Counted from the first letter of the stretch, positions 48,595 through 57,596 are shown. The stretch: 64,000 bases of DNA from Nocardiopsis_B mangrovi (GCF_042653925.1 NZ_JBHSFQ010000001.1:381290-445289), one strand, 5' to 3'. The notes: generated from the sequence alone by a model not told the origin. A program made the numbers and translations.

Positions 48595-49760
48595 TGGTGG
48601 TCTCCCTTGAGGTAGGCGGCGGCGTCGCGGGCGCGTTCGAGCAGGTCCCCGGGGTCGTCCCCGGAGACGTTGACGTGCCCGATCTTGCGGCCGGGACGGA
48701 CCTCCTTGCCGTAGAAGTGCACCTTCAGCGCGGGGTCCTTGGCCATGACATGAATGTAGCGGCCGTACACGCCGGGGTCGGCGCCGCCGAGGACGTTGGC
48801 CATCACCGTGAAGGGCGCGGTGGCGCGCGGCGCGCCCAGCGGGAGGTCGAGCACCGCGCGCAGGTGCTGCTCGAACTGTGAGGTGACCGCGCCGTCCATG
48901 GTCCAGTGGCCGGAGTTGTGCGGGCGCATGGCCAGCTCGTTGACGACGACGCCGTCGGCGGTCTCGAACAGCTCCACCGCGAGCACGCCGACCACGCCGA
49001 GGGCGTGCGCCAGCTCGATCGCGAATTCCTGGGCGCGCACGGCCTTGTCCTCGTCGAGCCCCGGAGCGGGCGCGATGACCTCGTGGCAGATACCGTCGCG
49101 CTGCACGGTCTCGACGACCGGGTAGACCGCGATCTGGCCGTAGGGCGAGCGCGCGACCTGCACGGCGAGCTCGCGCTCGAAGGCGACCAGCTCCTCGGCG
49201 AGCAGCGGGACCTCGGCGGCGGCCGCGCGGGCGACCACCTCCGCGGCCTCGCCGGGATCGCGCACGATCCACACGCCCTTGCCGTCGTAGCCGCCGCGCG
49301 TCGCCTTGAGCACGACGGGCCAGCCGGTCCCGCCCCGCGCGGGGTCGGCGAACGCCTCGACGTGCGAGGCGGCCGTGACGGCCCGCCAGCGCGGGCAGGG
49401 GGCGCCCAGTTCCTCGGCGCGCGTGCGCATCCGCAGCTTGTCCTGGGCGTGGCGCAGCGCGTCGCGGCCGGGCCGCAGGACGGCGCCGGCCTCCTCCAGC
49501 TCACGGAGCACGGGCTCGGGCACGTGCTCGTGGTCGAAGGTGAGGACGTCGCAGGACTTGGCGAAGGCCAGCAGGTCGGGCGCCCCGCGCTCATCGCCCA
49601 GGGTCACGGCGCCGGCGACCAGGGACGCGCTGTCGTCTGCCGACGCCGCCAGGACGCGGAAGTCCACGCCCAGGGAGATCCCGGCCTGGTGGGTCATCCG
49701 GGCCAGTTGCCCGCCCCCGACCATACCGACGCGGGGGACGGGGCGATTACGCTCGCTCAC
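48591..49760 (-). CDS. purK: N5-carboxyaminoimidazole ribonucleotide synthase
   Basis: A 389-residue ATP-grasp enzyme. It begins VGMVGGGQLARMTHQAG and contains DVLTFDHEHVPEPVLRELEEAG, LKATRGGYDGKGVWIV, the ATP-grasp metal region VGVLAVELFETADGVVVNELAMRPHNSGHWTMDG and ASQFEQHLRAVLDLPLG-type sequence. It uses ATP, bicarbonate and AIR to make N5-CAIR. The start is a GTG. It is followed by purE with a 4-bp overlap and is divergent from the GtrA gene. Confidence 0.95.
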   Translation of the reverse strand: MSERNRPVPRVGMVGGGQLARMTHQAGISLGVDFRVLAASADDSASLVAGAVTLGDERGAPDLLAFAKSCDVLTFDHEHVPEPVLRELEEAGAVLRPGRDALRHAQDKLRMRTRAEELGAPCPRWRAVTAASHVEAFADPARGGTGWPVVLKATRGGYDGKGVWIVRDPGEAAEVVARAAAAEVPLLAEELVAFERELAVQVARSPYGQIAVYPVVETVQRDGICHEVIAPAPGLDEDKAVRAQEFAIELAHALGVVGVLAVELFETADGVVVNELAMRPHNSGHWTMDGAVTSQFEQHLRAVLDLPLGAPRATAPFTVMANVLGGADPGVYGRYIHVMAKDPALKVHFYGKEVRPGRKIGHVNVSGDDPGDLLERARDAAAYLKGDHQ

Positions 49761-49839
49761 AGTGCCTCATTCGTTGACTCGCGAAACGGGGGGCGGCCGT
49801 GACCGCCGCGGGCCCGCCGTGGCATCCCCCGGAATTGTA

Positions 49840-50334
49840 GTGACCACCTGGGCAAAGGATCGGAAACCCCTCGTGCGACCGCTGACGGCTCTCTACCGGC
49901 GCTTCTCCCATCTCATCCACGAGGTCGCGAGGTTCGGGACGGTGGGGGGCATCGCCTATGTCGTGCAGCTCGCCACGACCAACCTGCTGTGGCTGGCGGG
50001 GGCGTCCGCGCTGGCGGGCCAGACCGTCGGCGTGCTGGTGGCGACGTGCGTGGCGTTCCTCGGCAACCGCTACTGGACGTTCCGCCACCGCGCGCGGACC
50101 GGCCTCGGGCGGGAATACGCGCTCTTCTTCCTGATGAACGGTATCGGACTGGGCATCCAGCTCGCCTGCGTGGGGGTGGCCGTCCACGGGCTCGGCCTGG
50201 ACGACCCGCTCTCGCGCAACATCTCGGGCAACGTGATCGGGGTGGGGCTCGGCACGCTGTTCCGCTTCTGGTCCTACCGGACGTGGGTGTTCCCCCCGGC
50301 CCGCGAAGAGGCGTCCCCGCCCGCCTCCGGCTGA
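49840..50334 (+). CDS. GtrA-family membrane protein
   Basis: A 164-residue protein from GTG 49840; GTG 49873 is an alternative. There are four hydrophobic segments with family hallmarks: EVARFGTVGGIAYVVQLATTNLLW, VGVLVATCVAFLGNRYWTFRHRA and the last NVIGVGLGTLFRFWSYRTWVF. GtrA-like proteins are thought to flip undecaprenyl-phosphate-linked sugars across the membrane for envelope glycan modification. It is next to purK, 4 kb beyond ugd, so it may still serve the envelope pathway. Confidence 0.88.
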   Translation: MTTWAKDRKPLVRPLTALYRRFSHLIHEVARFGTVGGIAYVVQLATTNLLWLAGASALAGQTVGVLVATCVAFLGNRYWTFRHRARTGLGREYALFFLMNGIGLGIQLACVGVAVHGLGLDDPLSRNISGNVIGVGLGTLFRFWSYRTWVFPPAREEASPPASG

Positions 50335-50501
50335 CCGCTCTGCGGGCGATCCGGGCGGCGCCGGGACGGCCGCGCCGCCCCCGCCCTTTCGGCCAAGTTA
50401 CGGTCAAGGAAAGGCAGATCCGGGTCACGCAAGAACGGTTGGAGATTTTTGTCCGCAATGGGGCATGCGTATTTTCGGTCAACCAGGGTCCATACGGCGC
50501 G

Positions 50502-50536
50502 CATAATAGGGAAATGCCCCCGACTCGACTTACGAT
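50502..50536 (+). promoter_or_regulatory. candidate -10 elements upstream of the response regulator
   Basis: CATAAT (50502-50507) lies 6 nt before an in-frame ATG at 50514. TACGAT (50531-50536) lies 7 nt before ATG 50544. Either would give a leaderless mRNA. The 50400-50540 region is AT-richer than average. Neither has a convincing -35. Confidence 0.35.
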
Positions 50537-50543
50537 CGGGTAC

Positions 50544-51212
50544 ATGACCTGCGTTTTGCTGGCCGAAGACGATACTTCGATCTCCGAGCCGCTTGCCCGC
50601 GCACTGCGCCGCGAAGGGTATACGGTCGATGTGACCGTCAACGGCACTGAGACCCTCGATCGCGCCCGCGCCGGGGATATCGACCTCATGGTCCTCGATC
50701 TCGGATTGCCCGAAATGGACGGACTCGAAGTGGCCCGACGGCTGCGCGCCGAAGGCCACGGAACGCCGATCCTGATCCTCACCGCGCGCGCCGACGAGGT
50801 CGACACCGTTGTGGGGCTCGACGCGGGCGCCGACGATTACGTCACCAAGCCGTTCCGGCTCGCCGAACTCCTCGCCCGGGTCCGCGCCTTACTGCGCCGG
50901 GGCGGCGCCGAAGTGCCCGTCGTGCACGGGGTGCGCATCGACAACGACTCCCGCCGCGCCTGGCTGGGCGACCGAGAACTCCAGCTCACCACCAAGGAGT
51001 TCGACCTCCTGCGGGTCCTGGTGCGCGACGCCGGCAAGGTCGTCACCCGCGAGCAGATCATGCGCGAGGTCTGGGACACCAACTGGTGGGGGTCGACCAA
51101 GACGCTCGACATGCACATCTCATGGCTGCGCCGCAAGCTGGGGGACGACGCCAACCAGCCGTCGTACATCACGACGGTGCGCGGTGTCGGCTTCCGGTTC
51201 GAACGCGACTAG
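50544..51212 (+). CDS. OmpR/PhoB-family response regulator
   Basis: A 222-residue protein. The receiver domain has the acidic pair in LLAEDDTS, phospho-acceptor D52 (LMVLDLGLPEMDG), T80 (LILTARAD) and K102 (DDYVTKPF). The winged-helix output domain ends with LTTKEFDLLRVLVRDAGKVV, TLDMHISWLRRKLGD and ITTVRGVGFRFE. ATG 50544 gives the usual receiver start; ATG 50514 would add 10 residues. It forms an operon with a histidine kinase gene 61 bp downstream. The stimulus is unknown. Confidence 0.9.
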   Translation: MTCVLLAEDDTSISEPLARALRREGYTVDVTVNGTETLDRARAGDIDLMVLDLGLPEMDGLEVARRLRAEGHGTPILILTARADEVDTVVGLDAGADDYVTKPFRLAELLARVRALLRRGGAEVPVVHGVRIDNDSRRAWLGDRELQLTTKEFDLLRVLVRDAGKVVTREQIMREVWDTNWWGSTKTLDMHISWLRRKLGDDANQPSYITTVRGVGFRFERD

Positions 51213-51273
51213 CGCGGCCTGCGCGCCGTAGCGGGCACCCGCCCGGCCGGGACCCGCGGCGACAAGGAGTGTC

Positions 51274-52560
51274 ATGCGCCGGCGGATGCTGTTCTCCACC
51301 CTGGTGGTCACCGTCATCGCGGTGATGCTCCTCGGGCTGCCGCTGGGCGCGCTCACCTACACGTCGCTCTACGAAGAGAACGTGCGCCAATTGCAGCAGG
51401 AGGCCGGGATCATCGCCGCGGAGGCCGACGTCCAGGTGCGCGGCGGCGGCCAGATCGACCGGGCCCAGCTCGCCTCCGCCTACCCGTCGCGGCACATCGA
51501 GATCACCCTGCCGGACTCGAACCAGCGCATCAACGCGGGCGGCTGGAAGTTCGACCCGCACCGGCAGAACACGACCTCCACCCTGCACGCGTCCGCCACA
51601 TCGGGCGGCGGGGTCCGGGTCGAGGTCTGGCGTGACACCAAGCGCGTCCAGGAGAGCGTCCTCAACGCCTGGCTCGGTATCGCCTCCCTCTCGCTCCTGG
51701 CCATCGGCGTGGCCGTGGGCCTGGCCATGCTCCAGGCGCGCCGGCTCACCCTTCCCCTGGTCGACCTCGCGGCGACGGCCGAGCGGCTCGGATCCGGGGT
51801 CACGAGCCCATGGGGACACCGCTACGGGATCCCCGAGGCCGACCGGGTGGCGGAGGTCCTCGACCGCAGCGCCGAGCGCATCGCCGGGCTCATCGCCACC
51901 GAGCGGCACTTCGCGACCGACGCCTCGCACCAGCTCCGCACCCCGCTGACCGCGCTGTCGATGCGGCTGGAGGAGATCATCGCCGAGGCCGACAACCCCG
52001 ATGTGGTGCGCGAGGAGGGCGAGGCCGCCCTCACGCAGGCCGAGCGCCTGGTCGAGACCGTGGAGAGCCTGCTGGGCCGCGCCCGCCAGAGCCAGAACGC
52101 CGAGGTCGAGCCGGTGGCGATCGACGACGTGCTCAAGCAGTTCGTGGCCGAGTGGGCGCCCATGTTCCGCAAGGCCGACCGCCAGCTGAAGCTGACCGGC
52201 GAGAAGGGCCTCACGGCGATGACCGTGCCCAACGACCTGGCGCAGATCCTGGCCACGCTGGTCGAGAACGCCTACAAGCACGGCGAGGGCACCGTGACCG
52301 TGCGCCGGATCGACGGCGGGACCTCCGTGCGCATCGAGGTCAGCGACGAGGGCCCGGGGGTCCCCGAGGAGATCTCGGGGCGCATCTTCGAACGGGAGGT
52401 CAGCGGCAACGACGGCACCGGTCTGGGGCTGGCGCTGGCGCGGCACATCGCGGAGTCGGAGGGCGCCAGGGTGGAGCTGGTGCGGGTGCGCCCCGCGACG
52501 TTCGCCCTGTTCCTGCCCCCGCGGGCCGGCGGCCTGTCGAAGGGCGCCGGCCCGTTCTGA
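51274..52560 (+). CDS. sensor histidine kinase
   Basis: A 428-residue protein. An N-terminal membrane segment (FSTLVVTVIAVMLLGLPLGALTY) is followed by an extracytoplasmic domain of about 100 residues, and a second segment (LGIASLSLLAIGVAVGLAML) lies at about 133-152. A HAMP-like region and the HisKA domain come next, with H219 in ATDASHQLRTPLTALSMRLEEI. The ATPase domain has the N-box TLVENAYKHGEG, the G1 box VSDEGPGVPEEI and the G2 box GTGLGLALARHI. AAGGAG precedes the ATG. It pairs with the response regulator just upstream; the small sensor domain suggests an envelope signal. Confidence 0.92.
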   Translation: MRRRMLFSTLVVTVIAVMLLGLPLGALTYTSLYEENVRQLQQEAGIIAAEADVQVRGGGQIDRAQLASAYPSRHIEITLPDSNQRINAGGWKFDPHRQNTTSTLHASATSGGGVRVEVWRDTKRVQESVLNAWLGIASLSLLAIGVAVGLAMLQARRLTLPLVDLAATAERLGSGVTSPWGHRYGIPEADRVAEVLDRSAERIAGLIATERHFATDASHQLRTPLTALSMRLEEIIAEADNPDVVREEGEAALTQAERLVETVESLLGRARQSQNAEVEPVAIDDVLKQFVAEWAPMFRKADRQLKLTGEKGLTAMTVPNDLAQILATLVENAYKHGEGTVTVRRIDGGTSVRIEVSDEGPGVPEEISGRIFEREVSGNDGTGLGLALARHIAESEGARVELVRVRPATFALFLPPRAGGLSKGAGPF

Positions 52561-52596
52561 CCGTGACCGGGACCGCGCACGCGCGGGCCCGCGGGA

Positions 52597-53235
52597 TCAG
52601 TGCCCGCGGTCGATCCACTCCTGGAGATGGGGCAGCTCGGCGCCGATGGTCGTGGAGTCGCCGTGCCCGGTGTGCACGACGGTGTCGGCGGGCAGGGTCA
52701 GCAGGCGGTCGCGGATCGAGGAGATGATGGTCGGGAAGTCGGAGAACGACCGCCCCGTGGCCCCCGGGCCGCCCTGGAAGAGGGTGTCGCCGGAGAACAG
52801 CACCCCCAGTTCGGGTGCGTAGAGGCAGACGGCCCCCGGGGCGTGCCCGGGGGTGTGCAGGACCTCCAGTTCCACGCCGCCGGCCTGGAGCCGTTCGCCG
52901 TCGAGCAGGGGGGCGTCGGGCTCGCGGTCGGGGTAGACCATGCCCCACAGCTCGGCGTCGTCGGGGTGCAGCAGGATCGGGACCGGGGCGTCGGAGAGGT
53001 CGGCCAGGGCCGCCGCCGCGTTGATGTGGTCGTTGTGCGCGTGGGTGCACACGATCGCCATCAACTCGCGGTCGCCCAGGGAGCGGGCGATCTCCTCGTG
53101 GTCGTGGGCGGCGTCGATCACGATGGCGGTGCGTTCGTCGCCGACGATCCACACGTTGTTGTCGACGTCCCACTCGCCGCCGTCGAGGCGGAAGCTCCCC
53201 GACGTGACGACCTTGTCGATGGGGGTCGGGGGCAT
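52597..53235 (-). CDS. metallo-beta-lactamase fold hydrolase, probable S-formylmycothiol pathway partner
   Basis: A 212-residue protein of glyoxalase II type. Metal motif THAHNDH has H65, H67, D69 and H70; other ligand regions are VLHTPGHAPGAV, LFSGDTLFQGGPG and VVHTGHGDSTTIG. ATG 53235 follows the stop of the mycothiol-dependent dehydrogenase directly (TAGATG). This pairing is conserved in mycobacteria (Rv2259-Rv2260 region). The hydrolase is therefore a good candidate for cleaving S-formylmycothiol to formate and mycothiol, although direct proof for the family is limited. Confidence 0.85.
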   Translation of the reverse strand: MPPTPIDKVVTSGSFRLDGGEWDVDNNVWIVGDERTAIVIDAAHDHEEIARSLGDRELMAIVCTHAHNDHINAAAALADLSDAPVPILLHPDDAELWGMVYPDREPDAPLLDGERLQAGGVELEVLHTPGHAPGAVCLYAPELGVLFSGDTLFQGGPGATGRSFSDFPTIISSIRDRLLTLPADTVVHTGHGDSTTIGAELPHLQEWIDRGH

Positions 53236-54321
53236 CTAGAGGACCACCACCGAACGGAGCACGTCACCGCGGTGCATCTTGTCGAACGCCTCCTCGACGT
53301 CGGTCAGGGCGATCCGTTCGGACACGAAGCGGTCCAGGTCGAGCCGCCCTTGCAGGTACAGGTCGATCAGCATGGGGAAGTCGCGGGAGGGCAGGCAGTC
53401 GCCGTACCACGACGACTTCAGCGCGCCGCCGCGGCCGAACATGTCGGCCAGGGGCAGGTCGATGGTCATCTCGGGGGTGGGCACGCCCACCAGGACCACG
53501 GTCCCGGCGAGGTCGCGCGCGTAGAACGCCTGGCGGTAGGTCTCGGGGCGGCCCACGGCGTCGATGACGACGTCGGCCCCGTTGCCGCCGGTGAGGTCGC
53601 GGACCGCTTCGACCGGGGAGCGCTCGCGGGAGTTGACGGTGTGCGTGGCGCCGAAGTCGCGCGCCCACTGGAGCTTGCGGTCGTCGACGTCGACGGCGAC
53701 GATGGTCGAGGCGCCGGCCAGCCGGGCGCCGGCGATCGCGGCGTCGCCCACGCCGCCGCAGCCGATCACCGCCACGGAGTCGCCGCGGGAGACCCCGCCG
53801 GTGTTGATCGCCGCCCCCAGCCCGGCCATGACCCCGCAGCCCAGCAGGCCCGCGACCTCGGCGCCCGCGGCGGGGTCGACCTTGGTGCACTGGCCGGCGG
53901 CGACGAGGGTCTTCTCGGCGAAGGCGCCGATGCCCAGAGCCGGGCTCAGCGGTGTGCCGTCGGCCAGGGTCATGGGCTGGGTGGCGTTGGCGGTGTCGAA
54001 GCAGTACTGGGGGCGCCCGCGCAGGCACGCCCTGCACTGGCCGCACACGGCCCGCCAGTTGAGGATCACGAAGTCGCCCGGCTCCACGCCCGTGACGCCG
54101 TCGCCGACGGCCTCGACCACCCCCGCGGCCTCGTGCCCGAGGAGGAAGGGGAAGTCGTCGTTGATGCCGCCCTGCTTGTAGTGCAGGTCGGTGTGGCAGA
54201 CACCGCACGCCCGCACGGCGACGAGCGCCTCGCCGGGCCCTGGGTCGGGGACGATGATGGTCTCGACCCCGACGGGGTCGCCCTTCCTGCGTGAGACGAC
54301 GGCCTGGACTTCATGCGCCAT
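53236..54321 (-). CDS. mscR: S-(hydroxymethyl)mycothiol dehydrogenase
   Basis: A 361-residue zinc-dependent medium-chain alcohol dehydrogenase. Catalytic zinc ligands lie in RACGVCHTDLHY and LLGHEAAGVVE; the four structural cysteines are in CGQCRACLRGRPQYC. The Rossmann motif is AVIGCGGVGDAAIAGARLAG. The overall pattern (QAVVSRRKGDPV start, GINDDFPFLLGHEAAG, WRAVCGQCRAC, C-terminal GDVLRSVVVL) is that of mycothiol-dependent formaldehyde dehydrogenase. It oxidises the formaldehyde-mycothiol adduct with NAD+. AAGGAG precedes the ATG. The adjacent metallo-hydrolase gene completes the detoxification pathway. It implies a mycothiol-producing actinobacterium. Confidence 0.92.
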   Translation of the reverse strand: MAHEVQAVVSRRKGDPVGVETIIVPDPGPGEALVAVRACGVCHTDLHYKQGGINDDFPFLLGHEAAGVVEAVGDGVTGVEPGDFVILNWRAVCGQCRACLRGRPQYCFDTANATQPMTLADGTPLSPALGIGAFAEKTLVAAGQCTKVDPAAGAEVAGLLGCGVMAGLGAAINTGGVSRGDSVAVIGCGGVGDAAIAGARLAGASTIVAVDVDDRKLQWARDFGATHTVNSRERSPVEAVRDLTGGNGADVVIDAVGRPETYRQAFYARDLAGTVVLVGVPTPEMTIDLPLADMFGRGGALKSSWYGDCLPSRDFPMLIDLYLQGRLDLDRFVSERIALTDVEEAFDKMHRGDVLRSVVVL

Positions 54322-54496
54322 TGCGGCTCCTTTTGACGGGTCACGATGGTCGTGGTTCCCAACATGCCGGATCCCGGTGCCGCGCGGAAGGAGTTCTCCC
54401 CTTCTGTGGACGGCCGCGTGCGCGGTCCGGTCCCGGTGCGGCGGGGCCCGGCACCCCGGCGACGGCCGCGGGGCCGGTCCGGGGCGGTGGCGGGGG

Positions 54497-55498
54497 TCAG
54501 GTCTGGGGGCCGGCGGGTTCGAAACTGCGGCGCAGCGCGTAGGGCTGGATCTGGCCCAGCCCGTGGGCGTGCCGGGGGCGGACCGCGACGACCTGGAGCG
54601 ATGCTTCGTCGCGCAGCTGCTCGGCCACCGCGTCGTCGATGAGGATGGTCCCCGGCCTGGCGAAGGAGGTCAGGCGGCTGGACCGGTTGACGGTGGTCCC
54701 GAAGACGTCGCCCAGCAGCGCGAGGACGGGGCCGTAGGCCAGCCCCACCCGGACGTCGGGGACCTCGATGTGGGTCTTGACGCCGTCGGCCAGTTGGAGG
54801 GCGATCTCCGCGGCCTGGCGGGCGGTGTTGGCGACGTAGAGGATCTCGTCGCCCAGGGTCTTGACGACCCGGCCGCCGCCGGAGGCGACGATGTCGGTGG
54901 CGGTGGACTCGAAGCCCTCGACGACCTCGGCGAGCTCGATCTCGTCGAGCTCGCGGCTGAGCGTCGTGAAGGACACCAGGTCGGCGAAGCCGACGGCCAG
55001 CGGGAAGTAGGTGGGGGCGGCGTCCTCGCTGCTCTCCATGAAGGCCAGCCGGCGCGCGGCCGAGGCGGCGAGCTGGCGCCGCCAGATGTGCACCAGCAGG
55101 CGCTCGACGTCGGGCAGCAGGTCTTGGGCCAGGCCGGCGAACGGGCCGGCACCGGACTCGTCGGCCCCCTCGGGGGCGTAGGAGAGGGTCGACAGGATGC
55201 TGGTCTGCCATTCGGCCAGCCGGGCCATGGTCTGCCCCATGGCGCGGGCGAGCCGGATCGCCGCCTCTTCGTCGACGACGCCGTTCTTCAGCAGCTCCGT
55301 TGTGATGCGCAGCGCTTCGACGTCGCCGTCGGTGAAAGCCGGGCCGTCCTCGCGGGTGGCGAAGCCGAGGGCGCGCCAGATCCGGTCGGAGAACTCGGGA
55401 GACGCCCCCGCCAGCCGCACCGCCTCGTTGCGGGAATAGCGCGCTTCGCCTCCGAGCAGGACGGCTTCGATCTCCTTGGGGTCGGGACGCGACGACAT
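54497..55498 (-). CDS. class III adenylate/guanylate cyclase
   Basis: A 333-residue protein from ATG 55498. The N-terminal 160 residues are helical (YSRNEAVRLAGASPEFSDRIWRALGFATRE...), like the autoinhibitory domains of mycobacterial Rv1264/Rv2212-type cyclases. The catalytic domain has the first metal Asp in VGFADLVSFTTLSRE and the purine-specifying Lys plus second Asp in GGRVVKTLGDEILYVA. The transition-state Asn/Arg are in FGTTVNRSSRLTSFARPG. All key residues are present, so it should be active and form homodimers. The K-x-LGDE context favours ATP. It is cytoplasmic with no membrane segment. It lies upstream of mscR on the same strand, separated by 175 bp. Confidence 0.9.
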   Translation of the reverse strand: MSSRPDPKEIEAVLLGGEARYSRNEAVRLAGASPEFSDRIWRALGFATREDGPAFTDGDVEALRITTELLKNGVVDEEAAIRLARAMGQTMARLAEWQTSILSTLSYAPEGADESGAGPFAGLAQDLLPDVERLLVHIWRRQLAASAARRLAFMESSEDAAPTYFPLAVGFADLVSFTTLSRELDEIELAEVVEGFESTATDIVASGGGRVVKTLGDEILYVANTARQAAEIALQLADGVKTHIEVPDVRVGLAYGPVLALLGDVFGTTVNRSSRLTSFARPGTILIDDAVAEQLRDEASLQVVAVRPRHAHGLGQIQPYALRRSFEPAGPQT

Positions 55499-55974
55499 AC
55501 GTTCTCTCGTGTTCGAGGCCGGTGCGGCGGCGGGGAGGCACGGCACCGTCCAGGTGTGGGTGGCACGGTCACCTGCGTGTCACTGTCGGTTTAATACGTG
55601 GAGGGTGTGCGCGTCAAGAAACGCCCGATCCAAGGGCCACGGCCTGCCACGACACCGGACACCTCCCGCTACGGCCCGTGGTGGCGCGGCGCACGCGGCG
55701 CCCCGGCCGGTCGCGCCGCGCGGAGCGCCGCGACCGCGGCGATCCCCGCCGGGCCATGAGCCGATCCTCGCACAGGAGACCCCCGTCACACCCCCCGCGT
55801 AAACGAACGGACACCCGCCCGCCGGACGGCGTGCCCCGGAACGCCCCACAACACGACGGTACGAGGGCGAACTGGCACCGCAGGCACCGGGGGCACCGGG
55901 GGCGATCGCCGCGGACCGGGTACCGGCCGGGCTCGTGGGCGAGCGGGACCGCCGCCGGGACGACGGGCGCGCTA
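55499..55974. other. 476-bp intergenic region, nothing recognised
   Basis: A GC-rich region between the cyclase start and the 3' end of the secreted-protein gene, both on the minus strand. Short GCACCGGGGGCACCGGGG-type slippage repeats occur near 55880-55900. No gene, hairpin or clear promoter is supported. Confidence 0.5.
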
Positions 55975-56631
55975 TCAGTCCGCGGGCAGGGTGGTGACCG
56001 GCGCCGCTTCCCCTGCCGGGTCGGCCTGCGCGTCGTCCTCGGGGGTGGCGGGCTCCTGTCCGGGCGCGGATCCGCCGGGGGACCCTTCCGCGCCGTTGGC
56101 CTCCTCGCCCTCCTCGGGCGCCTCGTCCGCCGGGGCGGGCTGGGCGTCGCCCTTGGGGCGGCAGAGCAGATCGGGGCGGTCGAGCTCGTCCGACAGTTCC
56201 GCGCCGGTGAACTCGCCGTCCGACTCCATCATCGGCTTCAGCTTCGCCAGCCCCGCTTCCCGCAACCTGCACTCCAGGTCGGGACGGCCGGGGATCCAGA
56301 CGACGAACTCGTGCTCCTTCGGGTCGCCCGCCGCCTCCGCGTCCCCGCCCTCCGCCGCGTCGCCGCCCTCCGCCGTGCCGCCGGGATCCGGCGTCTCCGC
56401 CGCGCCGTCCTGGTCCGCGCCGGCCTCGTCCCCGGACGTGCCGCCCTGGGCGGTGTCATCGGGCCCGCCCCCGCCCTCCGGCTTCCCGGCCGCGCCCTCC
56501 TGCTCCTGCTGTCCCGAGCCGAAGGGCCAGGGGGGCGGCGCCTCGGCCGCGACGGCGGGCAGGGCGGTGGACACGGCCGCGGCGGCGCAGGCCCCGGCTG
56601 CCGCCGCCGTCGTGAAGATCATGCGGATCAT
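55975..56631 (-). CDS. secreted acidic protein with signal peptide
   Basis: A 218-residue protein. The signal peptide MIRMIFTTAAAAGACAAAAV ends at an AVAAEA-type cleavage site (about residue 29). The mature part begins PPPWPFGSG and has an acidic Gly/Asp/Glu/Ala low-complexity region. A short folded-looking core follows (HEFVVWIPGRPDLECRLREAGLAKLKPMMESDGEFTGAEL), with two cysteines that could form a disulphide, then another disordered tail. I recognise no family. It is followed by two small secreted proteins on the same strand, suggesting a small secretome cluster. Confidence 0.6.
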   Translation of the reverse strand: MIRMIFTTAAAAGACAAAAVSTALPAVAAEAPPPWPFGSGQQEQEGAAGKPEGGGGPDDTAQGGTSGDEAGADQDGAAETPDPGGTAEGGDAAEGGDAEAAGDPKEHEFVVWIPGRPDLECRLREAGLAKLKPMMESDGEFTGAELSDELDRPDLLCRPKGDAQPAPADEAPEEGEEANGAEGSPGGSAPGQEPATPEDDAQADPAGEAAPVTTLPAD

Positions 56632-56799
56632 CGACGCTCCTTGGCTGGAACCCCCTGGCCGCGGCCTCGGGGGGAACGCTTCATCGAATGTGCTGGATCC
56701 GGCATCGCGCCGGTGCGGCGGGAGCGGCGCCCCGCGCCCGTCCGGCGCGCCGCCTGCGGCCGCAGGCGGCGCGCCGGAGGTACGGCGGCCGCCTCGGGC

Positions 56800-57051
56800 T
56801 CACCGCGCGCTGCTGGCCGTGCCGGTGATCACGGCGCCGTGCGGGCCGACCTTGTAGGTGACGGTCTCGAAGGAGACCCGGCCGTCCTCGCCGGCGACAC
56901 TGCGGACGACGGTCAGGGACGCGCCGTGCGCGTTCGCGGCGGTCCTCTGGTCGACGAACTTCGCGTCGGCCATGGCGGCGACGGGCGCCCCCAGGGCCAG
57001 GGCGGGCACCGCCGCGGCGATGAAGGCCAGGCGGCGAACCGTGTTGGTCAT
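56800..57051 (-). CDS. small secreted protein with HGA motifs (paralogue 1)
   Basis: An 83-residue protein from ATG 57051. The signal peptide RRLAFIAAAVPALALGAPVA is followed by AAMADA. The mature part of about 55 residues has two HGA motifs (AANAHGASLTVV and KVGPHGAVITGTAS) at its two ends, joined by VAGEDGRVSFETVTY. The signal peptide and both motifs align with the neighbouring 106-residue protein. The function is unknown. Confidence 0.65.
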   Translation of the reverse strand: MTNTVRRLAFIAAAVPALALGAPVAAMADAKFVDQRTAANAHGASLTVVRSVAGEDGRVSFETVTYKVGPHGAVITGTASSAR

Positions 57052-57275
57052 AGCGTCCTGCACTCTCTGCCGGCGGACCGGCGGATCGGTGGTCGTCGGC
57101 GGACTGCCGCCCGCCACGGGCGGCGGGCCGGGGTCCGCCCCGGTCGTCCGGGCTCCGGGTCCGGACCCACCCGCGGACCGGGAAAGGGCGGCCGCCCGGT
57201 GGACGGCCGCCCTCGCCTTCACGGGATGCGACGCGCGTGGGCCACCCGGTGGCACCCGTGATGACGCACGTTCGG

Positions 57276-57596
57276 TCAGTTGGCTTTGCTGGTGGTGCTG
57301 CTGGAGACGGCACCGTGCTTGCCGGCGGCGTCGGACTGCTCGTGGAAGAACACGCCGCCCTTCTTGCCGTGGTCCTCCTTGCCGTGCTCCTCGCCCTTGC
57401 CGTTCTTGTCCTCGCGGTGGTGACCCTCTTCGATCGCCTTGGCGATGACCTGGTGCGAGGCCGCGCCGTGCGGGCCGGCCGCTTCGGTCTCGCTCACGAA
57501 GATGCTGTCCGCCATGGCGAGCGCGGGTCCCCCGATGACCAGCGCCGGGGCCGCGATCGAGACGAATGCGAGTCGGCGAATTGAGGTGCGCTTCAT
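57276..57596 (-). CDS. small secreted protein with HGA motifs (paralogue 2)
   Basis: A 106-residue protein. The signal peptide MKRTSIRRLAFVSIAAPALV ends around AMADS. The mature part has AGPHGAASHQVIAKA, then a Lys/Glu/His/Gly-rich hydrophilic stretch (EGHHREDKNGKGEEHGKEDH), then AAGKHGAVSSSTTSK. GGAAGGGG lies upstream of ATG 57596. It is a paralogue of the preceding protein, with an expanded charged middle. It may bind metals through the His-rich part; this is inference only. Confidence 0.65.
   Translation of the reverse strand: MKRTSIRRLAFVSIAAPALVIGGPALAMADSIFVSETEAAGPHGAASHQVIAKAIEEGHHREDKNGKGEEHGKEDHGKKGGVFFHEQSDAAGKHGAVSSSTTSKAN

Noticed and set aside
55580..56272. A 230-codon minus-strand frame between the cyclase and the secreted protein
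   Set aside because: Low-complexity Arg/Gly translation that overlaps the secreted-protein gene, which has a clear signal peptide in another frame.
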